A stretch of DNA of 64,000 nucleotides, from positions 62,001 through 126,000 of the forward strand of contig JAJFIV010000035.1 of assembly GCA_021774625.1 (NCBI GenBank), in the 5' to 3' direction. The DNA comes from Alphaproteobacteria bacterium (lineage in GTDB: Bacteria; Pseudomonadota; Alphaproteobacteria; Sphingomonadales; JAKSBY01). Under the pieces are notes generated by a model that made no database searches, was not told the DNA's origin, and saw nothing but the letters and a program-made list of their open reading frames with translations. The position numbers and the translations under genes were made by a program. Shown in pieces: positions 1-8,372 of the stretch. Position 1 is the first letter of the stretch. Each line of letters starts with the position of its first letter.

Positions 1-2
1 CG

Positions 3-281
3 GTGCGCGGCCAGGGCGAGGCGCTTGACGCATTGGGCCGTGCCCTATCGGAACTGGAAAGCGCGCTCAGCCAGAGCATGCAACAGAGCCAGGCCATGAG
101 CCGCGGCATCGATCCTTTCGGGCGGTCTTCGCCATTTGGCCACGGCAATGTGGAACTTCCCTCCGCCTCCGAAAGGGAACGGGTCCGGCAAATCCTGCGG
201 ATGCTTCAGGAGCGGATCGGCGATCCGAACCGCCCGGAAGTTGAGCGGGAGTATCTCCGGCGGCTTCTCAAACGTTTTTAA
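3..281 (+). CDS. DUF4175/TIGR02302-type protein, C-terminal fragment
   Basis: Only the last 92 codons are in the window; the gene begins before base 1. The visible part has a helical stretch with many Gln and Met residues and ends in a charged motif (RQILRMLQERIGD, then EYLRRLLKRF). That ending resembles the end of the large alphaproteobacterial DUF4175/TIGR02302 membrane proteins. The stop overlaps the end of the convergent cpdR gene by 14 bases. Family assignment comes from the tail alone, so it is tentative. Confidence 0.6.
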   Translation: MRGQGEALDALGRALSELESALSQSMQQSQAMSRGIDPFGRSSPFGHGNVELPSASERERVRQILRMLQERIGDPNRPEVEREYLRRLLKRF

Positions 282-630
282 GCGCTTTTTCCACCGTCCG
301 CACCAGCGCCTCAATGGCAAACGGTTTTTCAATCACGTCATCGATCAGCATATCGAGATTGTGCGCCCGCTGTTTTTCGGCGCTGAAGCCGGTCATCATC
401 AGGATCGGCAGGGCGGGAAAATCGACGCTGGCTTTAAGGGCCAAAGCAATGCCGTCCATCACCGGCATCACAATATCAGTCAGCAGAAGATCGTAGGGTT
501 TTGTCTGCAAGAGCGCCAAAGCTTCGCCGCCATCGCAAGCGAGCGTCACTGTGTGGCCCCTGATTTCCAGAGCGCGGGAAACCAGCGCACGGACCGCTTC
601 TTCATCATCCGCCACAAGAATTTCCGCCAT
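268..630 (-). CDS. cpdR: CpdR-like single-domain response regulator
   Basis: A 120-residue protein that is only a receiver domain. The acidic pair is D8/D9, the phosphoacceptor is D52 in LLLTDIVMPVMDG, and the conserved lysine lies in the EKPF motif near residue 101. There is no output domain. In Caulobacter, CpdR is a receiver of this size that directs ClpXP proteolysis when unphosphorylated. Its start codon overlaps the stop of hpt by one base (TAATG), so the two are probably translationally coupled. Other single-domain receivers are possible, but length and sequence favour CpdR. Confidence 0.8.
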   Translation of the reverse strand: MAEILVADDEEAVRALVSRALEIRGHTVTLACDGGEALALLQTKPYDLLLTDIVMPVMDGIALALKASVDFPALPILMMTGFSAEKQRAHNLDMLIDDVIEKPFAIEALVRTVEKALKNV

Positions 631-1169
631 TATTCCCTCTCCTCACTCAACTGACCGATATACGGCAATTCACGGTAACGATAGGCGTGATCCATGCCAT
701 AGCCCACAACAAAAATATCGGGACAGTCAAAACCGGCAAAATCCGGTTTTAAAACCGGTTGCCGTCGGAGCGATTTGTCCAGCAGAACACAGGTCGTCAC
801 ACGGGCCGCGCCGCGCTTCAGAAAATAATTTTTTGCAAACAGGAGGGTTTTGCCGGTTTCCAGAATATCGTCGATAATCAGAACGTCCCGGCCCTTGATG
901 GCGCCCCGCGCCTCGGCGGCCAGTTCGATAGCGCCGCGGCTTTGTGTGCCTCTGCCGTAACTGGACAGCGCGATGAAGTCCATTTCCAGCGCAATATTCC
1001 GTACGCTCAAGGCCCGCGCCAGATCCGCGCCGAACATAACAGCGCCGTTCAGAATAATTTCCGCAAGATAAGGCCCCTGCCCCTGTGCGGCTATCTGACC
1101 GGCGATATCGTCAACCCGGCCGCGAATCATTCCGGCGTCAAACAGCGGTTCAATATTTGATGCCATCAT
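630..1169 (-). CDS. hpt: Hypoxanthine phosphoribosyltransferase
   Basis: Purine salvage enzyme transferring phosphoribose from PRPP to hypoxanthine or guanine. The PRPP-binding motif VLIIDDILETGKT is at about residues 96-108, and the LNGAVMFGADL loop and the C-terminal VVGYGMDH segment are also typical. I place the start at the ATG at 1169, which overlaps the TGA of the upstream zinc-ribbon gene in an ATGA arrangement; a GTG at 1187 in the same frame is an alternative. The gene sits between the zinc-ribbon protein and cpdR, all on the minus strand. Confidence 0.92.
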   Translation of the reverse strand: MMASNIEPLFDAGMIRGRVDDIAGQIAAQGQGPYLAEIILNGAVMFGADLARALSVRNIALEMDFIALSSYGRGTQSRGAIELAAEARGAIKGRDVLIIDDILETGKTLLFAKNYFLKRGAARVTTCVLLDKSLRRQPVLKPDFAGFDCPDIFVVGYGMDHAYRYRELPYIGQLSEERE

Positions 1170-2059
1170 TGTTCCGCAGTCGGCCACAGCGGGGTCAGAA
1201 CATATTCCGCAGTTTCGTCTGGCGGGTCGGCGACGTCGGTGCGAAATGTGATATTACCGCCCGGCGCCAGCATGCGCTGGCGGGTGCGGAAATGCCATTC
1301 ATGGATTTCGTTGCCATTGGCGTCACGCAGAACCCCGCGAATTTCCGGCAGGCTGACCGTCACCGGACCTTGATTGCGGATAGCGCCTGTTATAGTGAGC
1401 ACAACGGTGCCATTGGCAAAGACCGGTTCGCCGGAACTTTGCACCGAAACAAATTCAGACGGATGGGGCGGAGCGGCGTTTGTATCCTGCCCGTCATCCA
1501 TCCCATCAGCCCCCATGCCCAGCAGGTCATAAAGTGTATTGCTGGGTGGCCACGCGGTGCGCAGGGAGTCTTCAAAAGCAAAAAATGCCGTGACTGTCAG
1601 CAGCAGAAAAATTGCCAGAGCGCCCCAGCCGATGATCAGCATTTTCCGCTCGTTCGAAGGCAAAACCGGCAAATTGGAACGGACCGCTCCGTTATCCCGG
1701 TCCCTTTGTTTTCGCCGCAAAAGAATGTCGTCAATGGCATCCTGTTTGGCTGTTGTTTCCGGGACCGGCTCTGCCACCGGTTCCATTTCATCCGGATTTG
1801 CCTCTTGTGCGGATTTGGCGCCGGCTATATCCTCTTCAGGCTCATCCGATCTTTCGTCTGGATTACTGTCCGGGCTCACTTCTTCCTCATGGGCTTCCGG
1901 CGCAAAGGCTGTCTCGGGAACAATCTCATGTTCCTCTTCCGGCGGCTCCGCATGCCAGACATGGCTGCATTTTGCACAGCGCACCCGTCGGCCTTCCGGC
2001 CCGATGGCCGCAGGCGGGACAACAAACCTGGTTGCGCAATTTGGACAGCCTAATATCAT
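1166..2059 (-). CDS. MJ0042-type zinc-ribbon, single-pass membrane protein (DUF3426-like)
   Basis: The N-terminus carries a zinc ribbon with two CxxC pairs (CPNC at residues 5-8 and CAKC about 20 residues later), matching the MJ0042 finger found at the start of many alphaproteobacterial proteins. An acidic, Glu/Pro-rich linker follows, then one hydrophobic segment (ALAIFLLLTVTAFFAF) and a C-terminal beta-rich domain like DUF3426. I start at the ATG at 2059 because the zinc ribbon begins right after it; a longer frame reaching 2140 adds 27 unsupported residues. It lies divergent to ftsE, as is usual in alphaproteobacteria. Molecular role unknown. Confidence 0.8.
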   Translation of the reverse strand: MILGCPNCATRFVVPPAAIGPEGRRVRCAKCSHVWHAEPPEEEHEIVPETAFAPEAHEEEVSPDSNPDERSDEPEEDIAGAKSAQEANPDEMEPVAEPVPETTAKQDAIDDILLRRKQRDRDNGAVRSNLPVLPSNERKMLIIGWGALAIFLLLTVTAFFAFEDSLRTAWPPSNTLYDLLGMGADGMDDGQDTNAAPPHPSEFVSVQSSGEPVFANGTVVLTITGAIRNQGPVTVSLPEIRGVLRDANGNEIHEWHFRTRQRMLAPGGNITFRTDVADPPDETAEYVLTPLWPTAEQ

Positions 2060-2226
2060 AATTTTCCGATGCCCGGACCCGTTATTTCCTTCCCCCAAGA
2101 GAAGAAAGCGGTAATTGCACCAAAAGTCTAGTATTTTCAAGGGCTGTAGATTATGGACGGCTGGCGAAAGCTATGCAATGTTAGCGCGGTCAGCATTCTA
2201 TCCGGCCGGTAAAGGATTGGCAGACT

Positions 2227-2934
2227 TTGGTGCGATTCGAAAATGTAGGCATGCGCTATGGCATGGGGGGCGAGGTGTTGAAAGACATCAGCCTGACCCT
2301 TGAGCCCGGCTCGTTTCATTTTCTGACCGGCCCCAGCGGCGCCGGGAAATCCTCGCTTTTAAAGCTGCTTTATCTAGCGCACCGGCCGTCCCGCGGGCTG
2401 ATCACCCTGTTCGGAAAAGACATTGTGACCGCACGGCGGGAAGAGCTGCCGGCTTTGCGTCGCCGCATCGGCGTGGTCTTTCAGGACTTTCGCCTGTTTG
2501 ATCATATGACGGCGCTGGAAAATATCGCCATGCCCTTGAGAATTGCCGGCGACAAGGAACCGGCCATCCTGAAAAAATCCCGGGAACTTCTCGACTGGGT
2601 AGGGCTTTCAGATCGGATGAATGCCCGCCCGCCGACGCTTTCAGGTGGTGAAAAACAGCGGCTGGCCATTGCGCGGGCGGTGATTGCCCGGCCCGACCTT
2701 CTTCTGGCCGATGAGCCCACCGGCAATGTGGATGCGGATATGGCGCGGCGGCTGATGCATCTGTTTGTCGAACTGAACAAGATCGGCACCACCATGGTCA
2801 TCGCGACCCATGACAGGGTTCTTGTTGATGCGGTGCGGGCGCCGGAATTAAGACTGCGGCGCGGTGAACTGGAACTGGGGCGAACTCCCGGCGGCATCCC
2901 GGTTGATCCCCTGACAAGGATGACTGCGCCATGA
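2227..2934 (+). CDS. ftsE: Cell division ATP-binding protein FtsE
   Basis: ABC ATPase of the FtsEX complex, which regulates septal peptidoglycan hydrolysis. Walker A GPSGAGKS is at residues 35-42, the signature LSGGEKQR at 138-145, and Walker B LLLADEP at 158-164. Length 235 aa is close to the family norm. The chosen start is a TTG, with AAAGGA about ten bases upstream; the adjacent GTG is a close alternative. The stop overlaps the ATG of ftsX (ATGA), as expected for subunits made together. Confidence 0.95.
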   Translation: MVRFENVGMRYGMGGEVLKDISLTLEPGSFHFLTGPSGAGKSSLLKLLYLAHRPSRGLITLFGKDIVTARREELPALRRRIGVVFQDFRLFDHMTALENIAMPLRIAGDKEPAILKKSRELLDWVGLSDRMNARPPTLSGGEKQRLAIARAVIARPDLLLADEPTGNVDADMARRLMHLFVELNKIGTTMVIATHDRVLVDAVRAPELRLRRGELELGRTPGGIPVDPLTRMTAP

Positions 2935-3812
2935 CGCTGAAACCTGTCATCCAGTTTATCCCCAGGGGCCGGGAAACCGGCGGCCTTCTGGCCTGGGTGA
3001 TTGCCGTGATGGTTTATCTGTGCGGGCTTTCGCTGGCCGGCGGCTTCGGCGTGAAAAACGCCTTTTCCGGCTGGACCGGAGAACTGACCCAGAGTCTCAG
3101 CATCCAGATATCCCATACGGATTCAGCGGAACGCGAGCGCCAGACAGGGGCGGCGCTTGTCTTGCTGGCGGACACGCCCGGCATTGCAGAAGCCCGCGCC
3201 ATGACCAACCGCGAGCTTGCCGATCTGCTAGAGCCCTGGCTCGGCAGTGGCAACCTGACCGATGATTTGCCGGTTCCGGCGATGATTGATGTCACGCTTG
3301 CGCCCAATACCACAATCGATACCGGCGCACTGGCGGCCCATATCCGGACCGTGGCTCCTGATGCTAGGCTGGATGATCACCAGCAATGGATTGGCCGGCT
3401 GGTCGATCTTGCCGGCGCGGTGGAATGGACGGCCGCCGGTATTGTTCTGCTGATCGTGCTTTCAACCATTGCCGTTGTTATGCTGGGCACACAGGCGGGC
3501 CTTGCGGCGCACCGCGGCAGTATCGAAATCATGCATCTGATCGGCGCGGAAGATAAAACCATCTGGGCGGAATTCCGTTATCGTTTTATGATTCACGGAT
3601 TAAAAGGCGGCGTAATTGGACTGGCGCTTGCCGCCGGCACCGTCTTGCTGCTGACAAAACTTGCCGGTAAGCTTGGCGACGGACTAATGCCGCAATTCAG
3701 GTTAGAGATATGGGAATGGGCGATTTTGGCGGCCCTGCCGCTGCTCGCCGCCCTGCTTGCCATATGGACGGCCCGGCTGACGGTAATGCGCGCCCTGTCA
3801 AAAATGATGTAG
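2931..3812 (+). CDS. ftsX: Cell division protein FtsX, permease-like subunit
   Basis: Membrane partner of FtsE. A hydrophobic segment near residue 25 is followed by a periplasmic domain (about 45-160) and three further hydrophobic segments, with the LIGAEDKTIWAEFRYRFMIHG region between transmembrane segments two and three being characteristic. Length 293 aa fits the family. The ATG overlaps the ftsE stop by four bases. The gene ends just before the ribosome binding site of the following YdcF-like gene, so the three are probably one transcript. Confidence 0.93.
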   Translation: MTLKPVIQFIPRGRETGGLLAWVIAVMVYLCGLSLAGGFGVKNAFSGWTGELTQSLSIQISHTDSAERERQTGAALVLLADTPGIAEARAMTNRELADLLEPWLGSGNLTDDLPVPAMIDVTLAPNTTIDTGALAAHIRTVAPDARLDDHQQWIGRLVDLAGAVEWTAAGIVLLIVLSTIAVVMLGTQAGLAAHRGSIEIMHLIGAEDKTIWAEFRYRFMIHGLKGGVIGLALAAGTVLLLTKLAGKLGDGLMPQFRLEIWEWAILAALPLLAALLAIWTARLTVMRALSKMM

Positions 3813-3820
3813 GAGTCCCG

Positions 3821-4411
3821 ATGGTTTTTTCCATGCGCCGCAGAAGCGCTTTCAGGACCGGCGCAAAAGCTGTTTTAAAACGCCTGCCAAGGGCGTTTCT
3901 GGCACTCATTTTCATCTGGCTTGGCGGGCTGGTCTGGTTTGCCGGCACGCTGCCGCAGCCGGACAAGGAAGCGGACGCTACGGCCGATGGCATCGTGGTC
4001 CTGACCGGCGGACAGGGGCGTATTTCCGCCGGTCTGGCCGTGCTGGCGGCCCGGCGGGGCGGGCGGCTTCTGATTTCCGGGGTCAATCAGGAACTAGCCA
4101 ATGACACCATTCGTCAGGCCATTGACGCTGATAACCCGCTCTTCGATTGCTGTATTGATTTCGGGCGGGAAGCCTTGAATACCCGCGGCAATGCAACCGA
4201 ATCCGCCGCCTGGGCGGAGACGAACGGGTTCCAGTCTCTGCTGGTGATCACCACAGATTATCATATGCCGCGCAGCCTGATTGAATTTCAACAGGCCATG
4301 CCGGGCATCAGACTTTATGCAGAGCCGGTTCCGGAAGATGCCGGTTTATGGCCGCTGATCCGGGAATATAACAAGTATCTCATCAGTCTCCTTCGTGTAC
4401 GCTTATTTTAG
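3821..4411 (+). CDS. YdcF-like (DUF218) membrane-anchored protein
   Basis: An N-terminal hydrophobic helix (LPRAFLALIFIWLGGLVWF) anchors a DUF218 domain. DUF218 signatures seen are DGIVVLTGGQGRISAG, a central LLISGVNQ, and LLVITTDYHMPRS near the C-terminus. I start at the ATG at 3821 because AGGAG lies six bases upstream and the start directly follows ftsX; a longer frame to 3710 overlaps ftsX and is rejected. DUF218 proteins such as SanA and YdcF are linked to envelope functions, but the reaction is not established. The position after ftsEX supports an envelope role. Confidence 0.85.
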   Translation: MVFSMRRRSAFRTGAKAVLKRLPRAFLALIFIWLGGLVWFAGTLPQPDKEADATADGIVVLTGGQGRISAGLAVLAARRGGRLLISGVNQELANDTIRQAIDADNPLFDCCIDFGREALNTRGNATESAAWAETNGFQSLLVITTDYHMPRSLIEFQQAMPGIRLYAEPVPEDAGLWPLIREYNKYLISLLRVRLF

Positions 4412-4429
4412 GGCAGGGCTCATTGCATC

Positions 4430-5482
4430 ATGAAAATAAAGACCCTTTTTACCGTCGTTCTGATCGCAGCGCTGGCCTATAGCGGTTATTGGTATTATAT
4501 CGCCCGCACCATCGAAGACCGGATGGCGCGGGTCAGCCATGATCTCAAGGCAAGCGGCTATGACCTGGATTATGAGGATGTTTCGGTTTCCGGCTATCCC
4601 TACCGCTTTGTCGTGGAGATGGGGGATGCCCGGCTGCAATCCAAGGGCCGGGATGGCATGCTGAGCGCAGAGACGCCGCTATTGCAGGCAATCACCCAGC
4701 CATGGAAGCCGGATCACTGGATCGTGATTGCGGAAAAAGCCCGCACCGATCTGGTCCTGAAACGCTCGGAAACTCTGGAAATTGTCAGCGAATCCTCCCT
4801 GATCCGCGGCAGTCTGGTTTTTATCGACGGCGCGCTCGCCCGCACAGGTATAGAAATGGAGAATGTCACCCTTTCTTCGCCCTCGCAATCCTTCCGCCCG
4901 ATGGAAGTGGAAAAAATGGAAATTCATATCCGCCGGACCCATATTGAACGAGCGGACACTCCCTCGAAGGACGGGCTTTTTGAAGCGAAGATCGCCGATG
5001 TCGCGCTCACCCTCAGAAATGCCGTTATCAGCGGCGAGGGCTCGCCCGCCCTGGGTAAAAAAATAGCAAAATTCGATCTCGATACCACTCTCCGCGGCAC
5101 CCGCCCGCTGGCCTGGTCGGCGGAGGAGCTGGCGGTCTGGCGCGACAGCGGCGGCACGCTGGACCTCAATCGGCTGGCGCTGGAATGGGGAAGGCTTTCT
5201 ATCAAGGCCGATGGCGATTTTGCGCTCGACGAAGCCTTCCGGCTGCTCGGTGCTGTTACCTTGCATATCAAGGGGGCGGATGCGCTGATCGGCCATCTCG
5301 CCGCCAGGGATATGATTTCCGCAGAAAATGCCGTGATCGCCAGAGAGAGTCTTACTTTCATGCAGCTGGCGGCGGGCGGTGAGGATCAGCCGCTGGAGCT
5401 TCCCATTCTGATTCAGGACGGCGTCATTTCGGCCGGGCCCATCCCCATCGCCGAGATTGATCCGGTTATTCGGCCCCGTTAG
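4430..5482 (+). CDS. DUF2125 domain-containing protein
   Basis: A 350-residue protein with an N-terminal signal anchor (LFTVVLIAALAYSGYWYYIA) followed by a long, mostly beta-strand region. The segments GYDLDYEDVSVSGYPYRF and the repeated treatment of 'inner' beta strands match alphaproteobacterial DUF2125 proteins, which look like large periplasmic beta-rich envelope proteins. Function is unknown. It is 18 bases downstream of the YdcF-like gene and overlaps the end of the convergent tyrC gene by 17 bases. Confidence 0.8.
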   Translation: MKIKTLFTVVLIAALAYSGYWYYIARTIEDRMARVSHDLKASGYDLDYEDVSVSGYPYRFVVEMGDARLQSKGRDGMLSAETPLLQAITQPWKPDHWIVIAEKARTDLVLKRSETLEIVSESSLIRGSLVFIDGALARTGIEMENVTLSSPSQSFRPMEVEKMEIHIRRTHIERADTPSKDGLFEAKIADVALTLRNAVISGEGSPALGKKIAKFDLDTTLRGTRPLAWSAEELAVWRDSGGTLDLNRLALEWGRLSIKADGDFALDEAFRLLGAVTLHIKGADALIGHLAARDMISAENAVIARESLTFMQLAAGGEDQPLELPILIQDGVISAGPIPIAEIDPVIRPR

Positions 5483-6416
5483 GTTCTTTCTTGTCCGCGG
5501 GGCCATGGGGCCGGCCAAAGTCGGGAACGGCCGAATCCTGACCGGCATCGATGATGCTGCGGCGGATGGCGCGGGTCCGGGTAAAAAGCGCATGCAGCGC
5601 ATCGCCGTCCTTCCAGCGGATGGCCCGCTGCAGCGCCGTCAGATCTTCACTGAAACGGCCCAGCATTTCCAGAACCGCATCGGCATTGTTTAAAAAGACA
5701 TCCCGCCACATGGTGGGATTGGAGGCCGCGATCCGCGTAAAGTCGCGAAAGCCGCCGGCGGAATATTTAATGACTTCCGAATTGGTGACGGTTTCCAGAT
5801 CGGACGCCGTCCCGACGATATTGTAGGCAATCAGATGGGGAACATGACTGGTGATGGCGAGCACCAGATCATGATGCCGGGGCGCCATAATTTCCACATC
5901 GCTGCCGACCGCCCGCCAGAAGTTAGAAAGTTTTTTCAGGGCTGCCGGATCCGTCCCTTCTGGCGGCGTCAGGATACACCAGCGGCCGTCAAACAGTTCG
6001 GCAAAGCCCGCCTCTGGCCCGGATTGTTCGGTGCCCGCCACCGGATGGCCGGGAATGAAATGAACACCGGCGGGAATATGTCCGGACACCGCCTTAATTA
6101 CCGCCTCTTTGACCGACCCCACATCGGTCAGTATCGCGCCTTTTGAAAGCGCCGGCGCGATCAGTCCGGCAATGGTTTCATAAGCACCCACCGGCGCCGC
6201 CAGCACAACAAGATCGGCGTCTTGGACAGCAAGCGCCGGATCCGCTGTAACCTGGTCTGCCAGCCCCAATGCCGTTATTTTTTCAAGAGCGGTTTCTTTG
6301 TGATCGCATGCGGTTATTTCCTGCGCCAGCCCAAACCGCCGGATAGCGCGCGCCAGGGAAGAGCCGATCAGGCCAAACCCGATAACCGCAACTTTGTTAA
6401 AATGTGTATCCGTCAT
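5466..6416 (-). CDS. tyrC: Prephenate/arogenate (cyclohexadienyl) dehydrogenase
   Basis: NAD(P)-dependent oxidative decarboxylation in tyrosine synthesis. The dinucleotide-binding loop VAVIGFGLIGSSLARAI is at residues 9-25, followed by the DVGSVKEAV motif and the substrate-binding HPVAGTEQSG motif. Length 316 aa is normal. It overlaps the stop of hisC by four bases (ATGA), giving a hisC-tyrC operon that is common in alphaproteobacteria, where the HisC-type aminotransferase can also serve aromatic amino acid synthesis. Whether prephenate or arogenate is the preferred substrate cannot be read from the sequence. Confidence 0.92.
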   Translation of the reverse strand: MTDTHFNKVAVIGFGLIGSSLARAIRRFGLAQEITACDHKETALEKITALGLADQVTADPALAVQDADLVVLAAPVGAYETIAGLIAPALSKGAILTDVGSVKEAVIKAVSGHIPAGVHFIPGHPVAGTEQSGPEAGFAELFDGRWCILTPPEGTDPAALKKLSNFWRAVGSDVEIMAPRHHDLVLAITSHVPHLIAYNIVGTASDLETVTNSEVIKYSAGGFRDFTRIAASNPTMWRDVFLNNADAVLEMLGRFSEDLTALQRAIRWKDGDALHALFTRTRAIRRSIIDAGQDSAVPDFGRPHGPADKKEPNGAE

Positions 6417-7513
6417 GATTCAAGCCCGGAAAGATAGGATTGCAGGGCGGTGATAACACCGCGATTTTCCTCTTCCGTACCCACCGTAAGCCGCAGGCAA
6501 TGGCCGAGGCCCTGGCCGGGAAGCCAGCGTAAAATATAGCCCTTTTGTGTTAAATAATGATTGGCTTGTTCCGCACTGGCAGTGGAAACAGGCGTAAAAT
6601 CGACCAGAATGAAATTGGTTTCGGTTTCGGGCGCCTGAAGACCCAGGGTCAAAGCCTGATCGCGCAGCCAGGTGCGCCAACAGATCGTATGGTCCCGGAC
6701 CTTTTGCAGGAAAGCGTCATCCTGAAGCGCCGCCGCTCCGCTGCAAAGCGCCGGCGACGTCACGTTAAACGGCGAGCGCAGCCGGTCCATGGCATCAATT
6801 ACCGCCGGACTGCCATAGCCCCAGCCAAGCCGCAACGCCGCCAAACCGTATAGTTTGGAAAAAGTCCGGGTCATCAGAACATTATCCGCGTCCCGCGCAA
6901 GCGCCAGGCCCGGTTCATAATCGTCCGCCGCCACGCATTCCGCATAGGCGGCATCCAGCACCAGAATAACATTTTTCGGCATAGCCGCATGCAGCCGCCG
7001 GATTTCGGCATCCGGAACATGGGTTCCGGTCGGATTGTTGGGATTGGCAAGATAGACGATCCGCGTCCTCTCCGTCACTGCAGCCAGAATAGCGTCCATA
7101 TCGGCCCGATAATTTTGCTCCGGCACAGGAACGGGCCTGGCGCCAACACTCTTGGCGATGATGGGATACATCATAAAACCATATTCGGAATGAATGATCT
7201 CATCGCCGGGCCCGGCAAAGGCCCGGGCCACAAGATATAGAATTTCATCGGAGCCCGCACCGCATATGATCCGGGTCTGTTCAATCCCGTGCTTTTCCGC
7301 CAGTGCAGCGATCAGATCCCGGTGTGCGGCATCGGGATAGCGCCTGAGAAGCTGCGCTTGCTCCAGATAGGCGGCCAGGGCTTCGGGCGAAGGGCCAAAG
7401 GGAGATTCGTTGGAGGACAGCTTGACTGCTTTTTTAGCGGTGCCCGCCACCGTTTTTCCCGGTTCATAGCGCGGCAGATTTTTGATCCATTGATGGGGAA
7501 TGGGGCCGGTCAT
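6413..7513 (-). CDS. hisC: Histidinol-phosphate / aromatic aminotransferase
   Basis: PLP-dependent fold-type I aminotransferase. Signatures are KLSSNESPFGPSP near the N-terminus, the NPNNPTGT motif, VLDAAYAEC, and the lysine-containing TRTFSKLYGLAALRLGW segment that binds PLP. Length 366 aa is typical of HisC. The start ATG follows AGGA about eight bases upstream. A 56-base palindrome lies just upstream. Coupling to tyrC suggests a role in tyrosine/phenylalanine as well as histidine synthesis; that is inference from context. Confidence 0.92.
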   Translation of the reverse strand: MTGPIPHQWIKNLPRYEPGKTVAGTAKKAVKLSSNESPFGPSPEALAAYLEQAQLLRRYPDAAHRDLIAALAEKHGIEQTRIICGAGSDEILYLVARAFAGPGDEIIHSEYGFMMYPIIAKSVGARPVPVPEQNYRADMDAILAAVTERTRIVYLANPNNPTGTHVPDAEIRRLHAAMPKNVILVLDAAYAECVAADDYEPGLALARDADNVLMTRTFSKLYGLAALRLGWGYGSPAVIDAMDRLRSPFNVTSPALCSGAAALQDDAFLQKVRDHTICWRTWLRDQALTLGLQAPETETNFILVDFTPVSTASAEQANHYLTQKGYILRWLPGQGLGHCLRLTVGTEEENRGVITALQSYLSGLES

Positions 7514-7539
7514 CGCGCCTGTCCTGATTGCCTGTGCCG

Positions 7540-7595
7540 TTACTAGAGCACTTTGCGTTCAATTGGAACCATTTGAACGCAAAAGTCTCTAGTAA
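7540..7595. repeat. 56-bp imperfect palindrome upstream of hisC
   Basis: Two nested perfect inverted repeats share one centre. The outer arms are TTACTAGAG (7540-7548) and CTCTAGTAA (7587-7595); the inner arms are TTTGCGTTCAA (7552-7562) and TTGAACGCAAA (7573-7583), with a 10-base loop. Only three bases on each side of the inner stem are unpaired. There is no T-tract, so it is not a standard terminator. The form is like dispersed palindromic intergenic repeats of alphaproteobacteria. I saw no second copy in this window. Confidence 0.75.
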
Positions 7596-7629
7596 TGGCG
7601 AGGCAGGGCAAAATCAAAGGAAAGATGCG

Positions 7630-8346
7630 TTATGCGGGGATGGCTGCAGCGGATACAGCTTTTTGTTTTACGCTCTTTTCACCCGGCGGCAGGGCGCGCA
7701 TGCGCTTTTCCGCCCAGATAATCTGCACCCCGCCCAGTCCGGGCCACAGGGTGCGCCCGGTTTTTTCCAGCGACAGATAAGCCCGGCCCCGGCCCACACC
7801 TTTCGGCGGCGGCATATGAAGGGCGGTTCTGCATTCAACAATCGTATACAGGTTCCGGTCCAGCAAGGCCGTCAACTGATTGCGGCTGAACGGGCGGCCA
7901 TGGCCAAAGGGCGTATGCTCGCTGCGCGCCCAGAATCCACTGCGGTTGGGCGCAATCAATATGATATGCCCGCCGGGTGATAATATCCGCCAGGCTTCCT
8001 GCAGCAGCGTCTCTCCCTGACTGGTGTGTTCCAGACAATGAACAATCAAAGCCCGGTCAAAACCTGAATTGGGAAACGGAAGCTGTCCTTCGTCCGCCAG
8101 CAGGGTGCAATTATCTTCCCCATGCGGCCAGGCCACCGCTCCCTGACGGGCCGGCATCAAAGCCGCGCGGCTGGCGGCCTGACCTTTGAAAACATCCAGA
8201 AAGGGAACCGCATAACCAATGCCGACTATATGCTCACCGGCCACATTGGGCCACAAATCCCGAATAGCGCGGGACAGAGCGATCGCCGCCAGGCGCCCGG
8301 CAGGACGCCGGTAAAAATCGATCATACCTTTCACATCCTGATACAT
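7630..8346 (-). CDS. Class I SAM-dependent methyltransferase
   Basis: A 238-residue Methyltransf_11-like protein. Motif I is at GEHIVGIGYAVPFLDVF, the acidic post-II region is LLADEGQLPFPNSGFDRALIVHCLEHT, and the post-motif WRILSPGGHIILIAPNRSG is typical. Glycines of motif I are partly replaced (GIGYAVP rather than GxGxG), so SAM binding may be modified. The C-terminus is basic. It lies upstream of hisC-tyrC and downstream of the PHA genes on the same strand. Substrate unknown. Confidence 0.8.
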   Translation of the reverse strand: MYQDVKGMIDFYRRPAGRLAAIALSRAIRDLWPNVAGEHIVGIGYAVPFLDVFKGQAASRAALMPARQGAVAWPHGEDNCTLLADEGQLPFPNSGFDRALIVHCLEHTSQGETLLQEAWRILSPGGHIILIAPNRSGFWARSEHTPFGHGRPFSRNQLTALLDRNLYTIVECRTALHMPPPKGVGRGRAYLSLEKTGRTLWPGLGGVQIIWAEKRMRALPPGEKSVKQKAVSAAAIPA

Positions 8347-8372
8347 GACGGCTTTCGTCTATAAGGCGGCCT

